A stretch of 40,000 nucleotides of DNA, taken from contig CM060318.1 in the NCBI GenBank assembly GCA_030674155.1, positions 90,133,131 to 90,173,130 of the forward strand, given 5' to 3'. The notes below the pieces were generated by a model, which was given only the letters and a program-made list of their open reading frames with translations, did not search any database and was not told the origin of the DNA. Made by a program: the position numbers and the translations under genes. The DNA is from Stramonita haemastoma (lineage: Eukaryota; Mollusca; Gastropoda; Neogastropoda; Muricidae). Shown here piece after piece: positions 1-9,947 of this stretch. Positions within the stretch are counted from its first letter, which is position 1. Every line of letters begins with the position of its first letter.

Positions 1-2049
1 GGCAGTCTCTGTTGCATCTGATGCAGATGTGGCTTGTTGAGATGGCTGGAGTACATGCGCTCCGCTTGGCTCTCTTTTCGTTTGCTGCAGTGTGGATCAT
101 TTCTTCACCACACTTCAGCTGTTTGTGGAGAACACTGCACCATTTGCTGTGGTCAGCCACTACCTCCTCCCAGTTCTCTGTGTTGATGTCAAGGGTTTTC
201 ATGTTATGCTTGCAGACGTCTTTGTAGTGCAGTTGGGGGCGGCCAATGCTTCTCTTGCCAAAGGCAAGTTCACCATAGAGGAGATCTATAGGAATGCGTC
301 CATCCTCCATCTTTCGCATGTGACCAAGCCATCTGAGTCTGTGTTGTCTGATGAGTGTGTACATGGTGGGAAGACCTGCAACCTCAAGGACCTGAGCGTT
401 GGTATCTTTGCCACTCCAGTGGATGCCAAGGATGCAACGGAGTGAGCGAAGGTGGAAAGTGCTGATGATGCAGGCATTGTACACTGCCATCTTGGTGGAA
501 ATTGTCAGCTTTGGTTCTCCCAGAAGCGGGGTAGTGAGGCATCCTAAGGTTGTAGCAGCCTTGCCGATGTGCTTATTGATCTCAACATCAAGGGACAGGT
601 TGTCACTGATGGTGGATCCCAGGTATGTGAACTGGTGTACGACAATGAGCTGGTAGTTATTGATGTAGATGGCCAGTGTAGTAACCACATCCTGGCTCAG
701 CACATAGGTCTTTTTGAGGCTGATTGTCAGTCTGAAGTCTTTGCAGGCCTGGGAAAACCTGTCCATGAGGCATTGGAGTTTTTGCTCAGTGTGAGAAGTG
801 ACAGCAGCAGCATCAGCAAACAGCATGTCCCTGATTGTTTTCTCCATCACTTTTGTTTTTGCTTTTAGCTGAGCCAGGTTGAATAGTCCACCGCTGGATC
901 TGGTGCATAGGTATACACCTTCTGTTGCAGTTCCATAAACATGCTTTTGGAGCAGGGCAAAGAAGACGCCAAAGAGGGTGGGAGCAAGGACACAGCCTTG
1001 CTTGACTCCACTCTTAATGTCAAATGGGTTGGACATGCTGCCCTCATACTGGATTGTTGCCTTCATGTCATCATGAAAAGATCTGATATGACTATGGAGT
1101 TTTTGGGGGCAACCAATTTTTGGAAGGATGTTCAATAGCCCTTCCCTGCTGACTAGGTTAAAGGCCTTGGTCAAGTCTATGGAGGCTATGTAGAGGGGTT
1201 TGTGTTGTTCTCTGCATTTCTCCTGAAGTTGGCATAGGGAGAATATCATGTCCACTTTGAAGTGTTCAGCTCGGAAGCCGTATTGTAACTCGGGGTAGAC
1301 ATGCTCAGCAAGTTTCTTGAGGTGCACAAGCATGACATGAGTGAAGAGTTTTCCTACGATGCTTAGGAGAAATATGCCTCTGTAGTTGTTACAATCACTC
1401 CTGTCACTTTTATTCTTGTAGAGAGTGACGATCTTGGCATCTCTCTCTGGAAGATGCATGTTGGTGGTATTGATGCAAGGTTTAACTTTCTGTTTAGAGC
1501 TCTGGAGTTTCTTTGGATGAAGCCTGATCTTGCAGCAGACAAGAGAGTGGTCAGTGTCACAGGCTGCACTGTGGTATGTGCGGGTGATGAGCACAGACTT
1601 GATGTTAGTATGTTGGATCAGGATCATGTCCAGCTGATGCCAATGCTTTGAGCGGGGATGGTGCCATGACACCTTGTGTTGTGGCTTGATCTGGAAGTAG
1701 GAGTTGGTCACGCAAAGGCTGTTGTAGGAGCAGAACTTCAGCAGGCGCTGCTCATTTTCGTTAATCTTGCCTACTCCAAAGTGTCCAAGGCAGGAAGGCC
1801 ATGCGTTATGGTCGGCACCCACTCTAGCATTAAAGTCTCCCAGGATGATGACATGTTCCTTGGGGGGTATTTTCTTGATGACGTTGCTGATGTTGGCATA
1901 AAACTCGTCCTTTGCTTCTGCAGTGGATGTAAGGATGGGAGCGTAGGTGCTGACAAGAGTGACAAAGCCCTCGGAGGTATGGAGATGGACTGTCATCAGG
2001 TGTTCGGATCCCTTGTCTCCTGGTTCAACCATCTTCAGTAGGGTGTTCC
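1..2049 (-). mobile_element. Non-LTR retrotransposon B, partial copy 1
   Basis: The stretch matches 4796-6844 base for base wherever I compared it, and the translations of both strands are identical. On the minus strand it stays open and covers roughly residues 90-770 of the 786-residue protein described at 4752-7112: the rest of the endonuclease domain, the reverse transcriptase (RT) and most of the C-terminal part. It carries the same endonuclease-RT join and the same altered catalytic box (FADA instead of FADD, near 800-820). The 3' end lies left of the window. The 5' side stops at 2049, where SINE sequence begins. It may be a 5'-truncated recent insertion, a segmental duplication or an assembly duplication. 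Confidence 0.85.
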
Positions 2050-2195
2050 GGGGGGTTTTATGTCTCACCCAAAGGACTTTGGGGGAGAGTGGAGTAACCC
2101 ACTGAGTTAACTCCAAGAAAAATCTCCTCGACCGGAATCAAAACCTGGGTCTCAATTGGAGCCAATGTTCTACCACTAGGCTGCCGTCCTCGTGT
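2050..2195 (-). mobile_element. SINE head fragment (tRNA-derived), copy S1
   Basis: The minus strand carries a tRNA-like B-box region (GGTTTTGATTCCGG) followed by a segment alignable with the heads of the SINEs at 9948-10280 and 12936-13292 (shared GAGAGTGGAGT and TTAACTCCA on the plus strand). The 3' body is missing where it meets the LINE copy at 2049. Confidence 0.6.
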
Positions 2196-2202
2196 GTCGC
2201 GC

Positions 2203-2267
2203 GCGCACACACACCAAAACAAAACACAACAAACACACACACACACCACACCACACCCACAAACCCC

Positions 2268-2303
<36 letters not shown>

Positions 2304-2461
2304 TAGTTATCCAAACGGGCAAGAGCGCGGAAAATGTACATGTCAAAGTCTACCGGGGTGCAGTGCGTTTTTTGGGTTGGTTGTGTGGTGGTGTGTGGGG
2401 TGTGGGGTTTGTGGTGTGGTGTGTGGGGTGTGTGTGGGGGCGCGCGCGCGCGCGCGCGCGA
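2203..2461. repeat. CA/TG microsatellite with CG run
   Basis: Imperfect (CA)n spans 2203-2300. A short non-repetitive spacer follows, then TG/GTGGGG repeats and an alternating CG run at about 2438-2460. Open frames here are repeat translations only. Confidence 0.9.
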
Positions 2462-3235
2462 GTGGTGTAAGTCAAGTCAAGTCAATCAATCTTTCAAGTC
2501 AAGTAAGTAAATTTAAAGTCAAAAATAATTTTTAGAGGGAAAAGGATTAAGTTTAATAATCTTTTTCCCCGCCCTCACAAAAAAATTAAAAAAAAATTGA
2601 TTTTCAAAAACAATAAACCCTTGGTTAAAACAAAATAAACGGGGTTTTTCCCCCCCCCAAAAACAAAAAACACAAGATAACAAACCAAGACATAAACTCA
2701 AGTTTTTATTTTAAAAATAATAAAAATACAAAAAACAGGGGTATAATAACTTAAAGAGCCAAAATGTGTCAAACAAAAGGGGTGGACTTTATTTGTCCTC
2801 AGATGTTTCTTAAAAATTTTTAAAACATTTGTTTTAGGAATTTTTTTAAAAAAAGGAAACCCTTTATTCCACAATGTTCTTCCCGAATATGCAAGGCTTG
2901 ATTTTTAAAAGATATTTTGGGGCCGGGGGAAAACATCTAGGGGAAACTGTTTTTTTATTTACGCAAATTTTTCCCGATTTTTTTGGGGTTCTCCCGTTTC
3001 ATTATTGTCATACTAAATACTTGTTTAACGCTCTGTCTTTTGGGGTGGGAAAAAAAAACCAGTTCTTTGTAGTTGGTGGGGTCATGATTAGGGTTCAAAC
3101 GGATTATTTTTAAGCTCTTTTTGCAGGTGGTTAAATGTTTAGGGTTTTTTTGCTTCACTATCCTGAGGTAAAAAAAATAATGATAAAATAGAAAATAGGG
3201 CGTAAAGAAAGATTTCGTCTAAATTTTGGGTTTTA
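2462..3235. other. Gene-less, homopolymer-rich stretch of doubtful quality
   Basis: It begins with degenerate CAAGT repeats and a diverged retroelement 3' end like the one at 8777-8877. It is then dominated by runs of A, T, G and C five to nine bases long. I see no coding signal. It abuts the 3'-truncated end of LINE A. The pattern resembles unpolished long-read consensus, but that is inference. Confidence 0.5.
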
Positions 3236-3871
3236 TAAATTTTTTTTAAGTTGATATAATCTTTCTGAGATTCGTTTTCCTAATGTGGCTATGTGATCTG
3301 ACCAAGACAAGTCGTTGTCAATCACTGCACCTAGTACTTTGTGTGAGACTACTTCAATTTGTTGTCCATGGATATATATTGGCCCGAATAGAGAACGTAA
3401 TTTCTGTCTTTTTTGCAGAGTGGTTATAAACATACATTTTGTTTTATTTGAATTAAGAGACATATGATTGAGTTCAGTCCATTCGATAAGTTTATTGACA
3501 TCTGCCTGCATATCATTCACAAGATGGTTTGGATCATCGTTGTTACATTGAATTGATGTATCATCAGCAAACATTTGACATGAACAATGGATATGCAGAG
3601 GTAGGTCGTTAATATAAATAGAGAAAAGATGCGGTCCTAGCATTGATCCCTGTGGTATTCCATATTTTACGGGTAATAAGGTCGACCTCCTAGGCCTGAT
3701 TTCAACACATTGATTGCGATTAGTGAGAAATGAGTCTAAGAATGACAATTCTTGGTTGGAGATTTTATAGCATTTTAATTGTTTGATGAGGAGAGAGTGC
3801 CTAATATCGTCAAAGGCTTTTGCAAAGTCTAGAAAAAGAACTCCTGTAGTTTCGTTATTATTGATATTCAA
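3233..3871 (-). pseudogene. LINE A reverse transcriptase, palm domain
   Basis: A 212-codon open stretch shows RT motifs in order: motif A LDFAKAFDDIRH, motif B GIPQGSMLGP, motif C FADD (coded at about 3560-3571) and the downstream KVLGAVIDNDLSW box of CR1/Jockey-type elements. The catalytic aspartates are intact. It ends abruptly near 3236 without the usual thumb and C-terminal region, where homopolymer-rich sequence begins. Confidence 0.9.
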
Positions 3872-4689
3872 AAGACAATGCTCAATAAGTTGTATTAGGG
3901 CTGTATGGCAAGAGTGGTTTTCACGAAAGCCTGACTGGTTTTCATAAATTAGATCATATGTTTTAAAATGAGAATGTAAGTGAAAATGTATATGTTTTTA
4001 TAATGGTTTAGATAGGACTGACAGTATGGATATTGGTCTATTGTTCGACGGATTCGTAGAGTCTCCTGATTTGCATAAGGGTATTACTTTTGCTTGTTTA
4101 AATTTCAATGGGAAGTAATGTTTGTCAATACACAAGTTAAATATGTACGTTAGGGTATAGCTTATAGCATATGCACTGATTTTTAATATTTTACTATCAG
4201 TTTTGTCAAGGTCTTTTGATCCTGACAATTTCAATTTGAGTAAGCTATTTAGCACTTCTGTAACTGTAATTGGTAGTATAATAAAAATCAGATGAGATGC
4301 TCTTTGATGAATACTATTGTTTTAATTCTTTCAGCTCGTTTGTTTTTGTTTTATCATTAGGTATTACAGAGTCAGGAATGTTTGCAAAGTGAGAATTCAG
4401 GTTATGTACTGATATTTCTTTTATGACTTTTTGGGTGCTATGTCTTGATTTACTAGTTAAGGTATTAATGGCTTTCCAAATCGCTCTTGGATTCTGGGCT
4501 GAAGATAACAAGTCTTGAAAGTATTTTGTTTTGGCTTTGCGCTTCATTGAATTGACTTTGTTCCTTTGCTTTCTATATTCATCTTTTTGCTTTGATTTTA
4601 ACAAATAGTCTCTTAGATTCATTTCGTTTTCGATTTCTTTTGTTAACCATGGAGGCTTCATTGAATGTTTTATTCTTTTTTCAATAAAT
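3872..4689 (-). pseudogene. LINE A endonuclease-RT linker and RT N-terminus
   Basis: Residues include PPWLTKEIENEMN, RKQRNKVNS and RAIWKAINTL (4314-4661), then SKILKIS and AKVIPLCKSGD with RPISILS (3998-4255). This is the usual linker followed by RT motifs 0-1. Frameshifts break the frame around 4260-4310 and 3900-3990. The 5' edge is the insertion point of family B (TSD 4683-4689). Confidence 0.85.
4683..4689. repeat. Target-site duplication, left copy (family B)
   Basis: AATAAAT here is repeated at 7879-7885. The two copies bracket the family B element, and collapsing them restores LINE A codons. Confidence 0.75.
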
Positions 4690-4751
4690 ATAGTAGGCCT
4701 CTGTCAGTCGGTGTCGACTATGGAATTCACACCATAAGACAGGTCATTTGT

Positions 4752-7112
4752 TCAGCAACAACGCTGGCTGTGGCTGGTCAGTCCAATGTGGGAGTGGCAG
4801 TCTCTGTTGCATCTGATGCAGATGTGGCTTGTTGAGATGGCTGGAGTACATGCGCTCCGCTTGGCTCTCTTTTCGTTTGCTGCAGTGTGGATCATTTCTT
4901 CACCACACTTCAGCTGTTTGTGGAGAACACTGCACCATTTGCTGTGGTCAGCCACTACCTCCTCCCAGTTCTCTGTGTTGATGTCAAGGGTTTTCATGTT
5001 ATGCTTGCAGACGTCTTTGTAGTGCAGTTGGGGGCGGCCAATGCTTCTCTTGCCAAAGGCAAGTTCACCATAGAGGAGATCTATAGGAATGCGTCCATCC
5101 TCCATCTTTCGCATGTGACCAAGCCATCTGAGTCTGTGTTGTCTGATGAGTGTGTACATGGTGGGAAGACCTGCAACCTCAAGGACCTGAGCGTTGGTAT
5201 CTTTGCCACTCCAGTGGATGCCAAGGATGCAACGGAGTGAGCGAAGGTGGAAAGTGCTGATGATGCAGGCATTGTACACTGCCATCTTGGTGGAAATTGT
5301 CAGCTTTGGTTCTCCCAGAAGCGGGGTAGTGAGGCATCCTAAGGTTGTAGCAGCCTTGCCGATGTGCTTATTGATCTCAACATCAAGGGACAGGTTGTCA
5401 CTGATGGTGGATCCCAGGTATGTGAACTGGTGTACGACAATGAGCTGGTAGTTATTGATGTAGATGGCCAGTGTAGTAACCACATCCTGGCTCAGCACAT
5501 AGGTCTTTTTGAGGCTGATTGTCAGTCTGAAGTCTTTGCAGGCCTGGGAAAACCTGTCCATGAGGCATTGGAGTTTTTGCTCAGTGTGAGAAGTGACAGC
5601 AGCAGCATCAGCAAACAGCATGTCCCTGATTGTTTTCTCCATCACTTTTGTTTTTGCTTTTAGCTGAGCCAGGTTGAATAGTCCACCGCTGGATCTGGTG
5701 CATAGGTATACACCTTCTGTTGCAGTTCCATAAACATGCTTTTGGAGCAGGGCAAAGAAGACGCCAAAGAGGGTGGGAGCAAGGACACAGCCTTGCTTGA
5801 CTCCACTCTTAATGTCAAATGGGTTGGACATGCTGCCCTCATACTGGATTGTTGCCTTCATGTCATCATGAAAAGATCTGATATGACTATGGAGTTTTTG
5901 GGGGCAACCAATTTTTGGAAGGATGTTCAATAGCCCTTCCCTGCTGACTAGGTTAAAGGCCTTGGTCAAGTCTATGGAGGCTATGTAGAGGGGTTTGTGT
6001 TGTTCTCTGCATTTCTCCTGAAGTTGGCATAGGGAGAATATCATGTCCACTTTGAAGTGTTCAGCTCGGAAGCCGTATTGTAACTCGGGGTAGACATGCT
6101 CAGCAAGTTTCTTGAGGTGCACAAGCATGACATGAGTGAAGAGTTTTCCTACGATGCTTAGGAGAAATATGCCTCTGTAGTTGTTACAATCACTCCTGTC
6201 ACTTTTATTCTTGTAGAGAGTGACGATCTTGGCATCTCTCTCTGGAAGATGCATGTTGGTGGTATTGATGCAAGGTTTAACTTTCTGTTTAGAGCTCTGG
6301 AGTTTCTTTGGATGAAGCCTGATCTTGCAGCAGACAAGAGAGTGGTCAGTGTCACAGGCTGCACTGTGGTATGTGCGGGTGATGAGCACAGACTTGATGT
6401 TAGTATGTTGGATCAGGATCATGTCCAGCTGATGCCAATGCTTTGAGCGGGGATGGTGCCATGACACCTTGTGTTGTGGCTTGATCTGGAAGTAGGAGTT
6501 GGTCACGCAAAGGCTGTTGTAGGAGCAGAACTTCAGCAGGCGCTGCTCATTTTCGTTAATCTTGCCTACTCCAAAGTGTCCAAGGCAGGAAGGCCATGCG
6601 TTATGGTCGGCACCCACTCTAGCATTAAAGTCTCCCAGGATGATGACATGTTCCTTGGGGGGTATTTTCTTGATGACGTTGCTGATGTTGGCATAAAACT
6701 CGTCCTTTGCTTCTGCAGTGGATGTAAGGATGGGAGCGTAGGTGCTGACAAGAGTGACAAAGCCCTCGGAGGTATGGAGATGGACTGTCATCAGGTGTTC
6801 GGATCCCTTGTCTCCTGGTTCAACCATCTTCAGTAGGGTGTTCCTGACAGCAAATCCCACTCCATGCTCTCTTCGGTCCTCTGTGCTCTTCCTGTGCCAG
6901 AAGAAAGTAAAGTCTTTCTCCTTGAAGGTTCCAGTGTCTGCAAGGCGGGTCTCTTGCAGAGCAGCTATGTCCACCCTCAGTCTCAGCAGCTCGTTGTTGA
7001 TGACAGCTGACTTTCTTGCATCACTGATGCCTTGGAGGTCTTGGGATAGTCTCGATGACAATGTTTGGACGTTCCAGCTTCCCAGTTTTAGAACTGGACA
7101 CCTGTTTCTCAT
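4752..7112 (-). CDS. Family B polyprotein: endonuclease + RT + zinc finger, uninterrupted 786 aa
   Basis: The protein would nick target DNA and copy its own RNA into it. Residues 1-265 are an exonuclease-endonuclease-phosphatase fold: GSWNVQTL, ALQETRL, GDFNARVG, HWHQLDMIL and the terminal TDH, so the catalytic residues look intact. From about residue 285 comes RT: YKNKSDRSDCNNYRG, motif A SIDLTKAFNLVS, motif B GVKQGCVLAPTLF, then FADA where FADD is expected. The C-terminus has a C-x2-C...H-x3-C finger (CIRCNRD...SHSQRC). Family members I know carry a linker of roughly 200 residues or more between endonuclease and RT; here it is absent, joined in frame near 6235-6270. A second short loss seems to lie near CIISTF. 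The ATG at 7112 is preceded by a favourable A. The frame is open, but RT activity is doubtful. Confidence 0.88.
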   Translation of the reverse strand: MRNRCPVLKLGSWNVQTLSSRLSQDLQGISDARKSAVINNELLRLRVDIAALQETRLADTGTFKEKDFTFFWHRKSTEDRREHGVGFAVRNTLLKMVEPGDKGSEHLMTVHLHTSEGFVTLVSTYAPILTSTAEAKDEFYANISNVIKKIPPKEHVIILGDFNARVGADHNAWPSCLGHFGVGKINENEQRLLKFCSYNSLCVTNSYFQIKPQHKVSWHHPRSKHWHQLDMILIQHTNIKSVLITRTYHSAACDTDHSLVCCKIRLHPKKLQSSKQKVKPCINTTNMHLPERDAKIVTLYKNKSDRSDCNNYRGIFLLSIVGKLFTHVMLVHLKKLAEHVYPELQYGFRAEHFKVDMIFSLCQLQEKCREQHKPLYIASIDLTKAFNLVSREGLLNILPKIGCPQKLHSHIRSFHDDMKATIQYEGSMSNPFDIKSGVKQGCVLAPTLFGVFFALLQKHVYGTATEGVYLCTRSSGGLFNLAQLKAKTKVMEKTIRDMLFADAAAVTSHTEQKLQCLMDRFSQACKDFRLTISLKKTYVLSQDVVTTLAIYINNYQLIVVHQFTYLGSTISDNLSLDVEINKHIGKAATTLGCLTTPLLGEPKLTISTKMAVYNACIISTFHLRSLRCILGIHWSGKDTNAQVLEVAGLPTMYTLIRQHRLRWLGHMRKMEDGRIPIDLLYGELAFGKRSIGRPQLHYKDVCKHNMKTLDINTENWEEVVADHSKWCSVLHKQLKCGEEMIHTAANEKRAKRSACTPAISTSHICIRCNRDCHSHIGLTSHSQRCC

Positions 7113-7878
7113 GGTTCTTGTATTTTTGCCTGGTGCGAGTTTTACAGTCTGCTTGTCAGGTTGATCCTAATTCCCAAGCACCCATTGAGGAAGGCAGACT
7201 GTGGCGGGACAACACCTTATTGACTGGGGGCTGCCCAGCTTGCGGTGGGCGGTAGCTGTCCAGTAAAATCCTAGGATCTCTCCCACCATTGGAAGCAACC
7301 CCTGGCACCACACTCTACGTCAGTTGAGCATTGCAGCGTATAACCGGTAACTGCTGCTTCCAGTGTTGTGTCCATGCTGTGAGGCGAGGCTGGAGTGACA
7401 TCTCCAGGGCGTGAGCCTGGGCAGGATAGTATGGATGATGAGCTGTTGCCCAGATAGCAGGTCCTCCCTCTCCACACTAATGATGGATCCAAAGGAACAG
7501 CAGAAGCTGATACAGTTTGGCACCAGCAGTGTCGCAGGCATTGCCGCAACGTTACTGAAGTCAGAAGCGGACAGCCTTCTGGACTCCATCTCCGGATTTT
7601 TCCTCAGGGTTTACTCCTGAAGCCTTTCTTCCCAATGGTCAGTCCACAAGGCAGTGGAGGTTTGGGATCAGAGTTTTCCTTCTCCTAGGTGAGTTGCCTT
7701 ACTGGGCTAACGAGTCCCATCTGCTTGAATGCGACAGGTAGTACTGGGCTACATTTTACCAGTAGAGGAGAGCGCAGTGGCTCCCAGGACAGGTCAGCCA
7801 GGAACTCGCCTGTGCAAGCCAAGCATGATGCCTCCCACTTGTGAGAACCACCTATTTCCACCCACCTGATACCTTCTT
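7113..7878 (-). mobile_element. Family B 5' UTR
   Basis: This non-coding leader runs from the TSD to the ATG. Parts recur alone at 11919-12322 and 13890-14095 on the plus strand, which shows it is an element part. It may hold the internal promoter of this element class, but no specific motif is identified. Confidence 0.75.
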
Positions 7879-7885
7879 AATAAAT
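7879..7885. repeat. Target-site duplication, right copy (family B)
   Basis: AATAAAT, the partner of 4683-4689. Confidence 0.75.
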
Positions 7886-8045
7886 GCAGCGTGTTTATCA
7901 CAAGTAGCTATAAATGTCTCTATGCAGTAGTTAATAGCATCATCCGGGTTTGTATTCTGATAAATATAGTCTAAGTTTGAATCAAGAGTATCATTAATGG
8001 AGGCATCTTTATCAAAAAGTCTAAAAGAGCGGTAGGATATCTCCT

Positions 8046-8058
8046 TGTGTCCTGATTT
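8046..8058. repeat. Target-site duplication, left copy (chimeric insertion)
   Basis: TGTGTCCTGATTT here matches TGTGACCTGATTT at 8878-8890 in 12 of 13 bases. It is followed by the (TTAC)n tail of the inserted LINE fragment. Confidence 0.8.
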
Positions 8059-8776
8059 ACTTACTTACGTAATCCTCCTCGCTCAGCCATCTCTGTCTTG
8101 GGCAAGCCAGCTGATCTCATTCCATGTTTTGCTCATTATTTTCATTTCTTCTTCTATAGTTCTCCTCCATGTACCTAACAGCCTGCCCCTCTTCCTTTTC
8201 CCAGGTGGTGCCCATCTGAGTGCAGCATGTGGATGTCGGGTCTTGTTCATCCTGAGGACATGGCCCAGCCACCTCCATCATCTTTGTTTCACTTCTATGA
8301 TGTTGTTGATGCCAGTCCTTTTGCTTACTTCTCTATTGGTAACATGTTGTTCCCAGTGGATCTTGAGGATGCGGCGAAGACACCTGCTTTCGAAGCCTCT
8401 GAGTCGACTTTCAATCATTTTGTTGGTTCTCCAGGTCTCTGAGGCGTAGAGGAGGACTGAGCGGACGTTTGATTTGTACACTTTTAGTTTTGTGTTGGTC
8501 TGCAAGACTGTTGACTTCCAGATGTTTTGCAGTCTGTTGAAGGCCTGTGTTGCAAGACCAATTCTAGTTGAGACCTCCTTCTCAATATCACTGTTGGACG
8601 ATATGTAGCTGCCAAGGTACTTGAAGTGTTGTACTTCTTCCAAGTCTGCGCCATGCACATTTGTCTTCCGTGCGCTCTGTGTCTTTACTTTCATGATCTT
8701 TGTCTTGTCTGGGTGGATCTTGAGTCCCACGCTTCATGCTGCTTTATCAACTTTTGTTGTTTTTTTCCTGGATGTC
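8059..8776 (-). pseudogene. LINE C: 5'-truncated RT C-terminal fragment
   Basis: The minus frame 8730-8278 gives LKIHPDKTKIM, HFKYLGSYISS, VLLYASETW and RGFESRCLRRILKIHW, the RT thumb and downstream region of LINEs. A single in-frame TGA at 8275-8277 interrupts it. The frame then continues with RWLGHVLRMNK and AQDRDG and ends in a short (GTAA)n tail beside the TSD. The palm domain is missing (5' truncation). At 8777 the sequence changes abruptly to an unrelated retroelement 3' end. Confidence 0.85.
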
Positions 8777-8877
8777 AAGTCAAGTCAAGTCAAGTCAAAA
8801 TGATCTTTATTGAGGGTAAAAGATTAAGTTTACACAACTTTTTTTCATCCTGCCCTCACTAGTGTGTGAGAGGAGTG
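8777..8877 (-). mobile_element. Retroelement 3' end with (TTGAC)n tail, fused upstream of LINE C
   Basis: On the minus strand a CTCAC/GTGAG stem is followed by GGATGAAAAAAAG, an AAGTT/AACTT stem-loop (8826-8840), CCCTCAATAAAG and four TTGAC repeats ending where LINE C starts. The layout matches the 3' ends at 21216-21295, 21797-21885, 23250-23340, 29788-29880 and 35581-35700. The junction order suggests template switching. Confidence 0.7.
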
Positions 8878-8890
8878 TGTGACCTGATTT
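8878..8890. repeat. Target-site duplication, right copy (chimeric insertion)
   Basis: Partner of 8046-8058; one mismatch. Confidence 0.8.
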
Positions 8891-9298
8891 GGGTATCTTT
8901 ATTCCTTTTTTCCGCCATGTAATACAAATGGAAGAGTGATGCTACAGCCTGTCTGCACTGAGCATGTTTCTGCTATGGTGGTCTTTGAAGTAGTGTAAAT
9001 GTGATCAATGAGGGTGCTAGTGTTATCAGTGATGCGAGTTGAACGATCAATTATTTGCTCCAAACCATACATGGCATAATTAATATCCCACTTGGTTCCA
9101 GGGACTATCAGATCTATGTTGAAATCTCCCATAAGAAAGATTTCTGTGGAATCTAGAATTACGGCATCCATCATTGAATTAAATTTATCATACCGTCAAT
9201 TGTTTCAGCTGGGTTCCTGTAAATGAAGTCAAGTATAATTGATTTACAGCGTCTAAACGTGATTTCTACCCACATAGATTCTACATAAAACTGTTCAA
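8878..9298 (-). pseudogene. LINE A endonuclease domain, C-terminal part
   Basis: The frame 9298-9175 reads EITFRRCKSIIL and IYRNPAETIDG. After a frameshift near 9175 it reads FLMGDFNIDL and STLIDHIYTT, the central and late motifs of a LINE apurinic-type endonuclease. The SDH motif is degraded (CSITLPF). A run of A near 8905 shifts the frame again before the insertion site. (TG)n truncates it at 9299. Confidence 0.85.
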
Positions 9299-9319
9299 GA
9301 TGTGTGTGTGTGTGTGTGT

Positions 9320-9376
<57 letters not shown>

Positions 9377-9388
9377 TGTGTGTTTGTG

Positions 9389-9461
<73 letters not shown>

Positions 9462-9589
9462 TGTGGTTGTGTGGAGGGAAAAAGAAAGAGAGATAAAGAG
9501 AAAGAAAATGTGTATATATTATGTATGTGTGCGATAGGTGTGTGTGTTTGTGTGTGTGTGCGTGCACGCGAGTACGTGTGTGTGTGTGT

Positions 9590-9662
<73 letters not shown>

Positions 9663-9870
9663 AGGGAAAGAGAAAGAGAGATAAAGAGAAAGAATGTGTA
9701 TGTATGTATGTATGTATGTATATGTATGTATGTATGTATATGTATGTATGTATGTATGTATGATGTATGTTGTGTTGTGTTTGGTTGTCTGTGTGTGTTT
9801 GTGTGTGTTGTGTGTGTGTGTGCGTGCACACGCGTACGCGCGCGCGCGCGCGCGCGTGTGTGTGTGTTCA
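9299..9870. repeat. Compound (TG)n, (GA), (TATG)n and (CG)n array
   Basis: Two long (TG)n tracts (9301-9472 and 9539-9660) are each followed by the same purine module (GGAGGGAAA...AAAGAGAGATAAAGAGAAAG), at 9472-9510 and 9660-9695. (TATG)n runs 9697-9766, then TG and a CG run at 9838-9857. No gene. Confidence 0.92.
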
Positions 9871-9947
9871 AACGAGGATGTGCATCCAAGACAGGCAGGA
9901 GAACATCGAAGAACTAGTGCGAGTATGCAGACAGGGTCAGAGAGATT

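Larger units (their letters stand above)
4690..7878 (-). mobile_element. Non-LTR retrotransposon B, full-length but internally deleted
   Basis: About 3.19 kb lie between two AATAAAT target duplications. On the minus strand the order is 5' UTR (7878-7113), one ORF (7112-4752) and a short 3' UTR (4751-4690). The protein resembles the retroelement endonuclease group often annotated as craniofacial development protein 2-like, with an RT and C-terminal zinc finger; RTE-related is my best guess for the clade. No target-primed poly(A) is visible at the 3' end. Confidence 0.85.
7879..8058 (-). pseudogene. LINE A linker fragment between insertions
   Basis: The minus frame reads HKEISYRSFRLFDKDAS, then DYIYQNTNPDDAINY and CDKHAAF, the region linking endonuclease to RT in CR1/Jockey-type LINEs. 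It is bounded by the two TSDs and fits in frame with the pieces at 4689 and 8890. Confidence 0.85.
3236..9298 (-). mobile_element. LINE A: CR1/Jockey-like non-LTR element, nested host
   Basis: Three minus-strand segments (8878-9298 endonuclease, 7879-8058 linker, 3236-4689 linker plus RT) belong to one element in the right order. Two later insertions separate them: family B at 4690-7878 and a chimera at 8059-8877. Taking out each insertion with one copy of its target duplication rejoins the reading frame (AAFI to EKRIKHS; IKIPKSG to HKEIS), which is strong evidence for a single ancestral insertion. The 5' end is cut by (TG)n at 9299 and the C-terminal RT part is missing beyond 3236. Frameshifts are present, so it is dead. 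Confidence 0.85.

Noticed and set aside
92..1650. Plus-strand frames of 60-120 codons within family B
   Set aside because: Antisense to the endonuclease-RT frame, repeated identically at 4887-6446.
9281..9917. 200-codon Thr-His and Cys-Val frames
   Set aside because: Translations of (TG)n and (CA)n.
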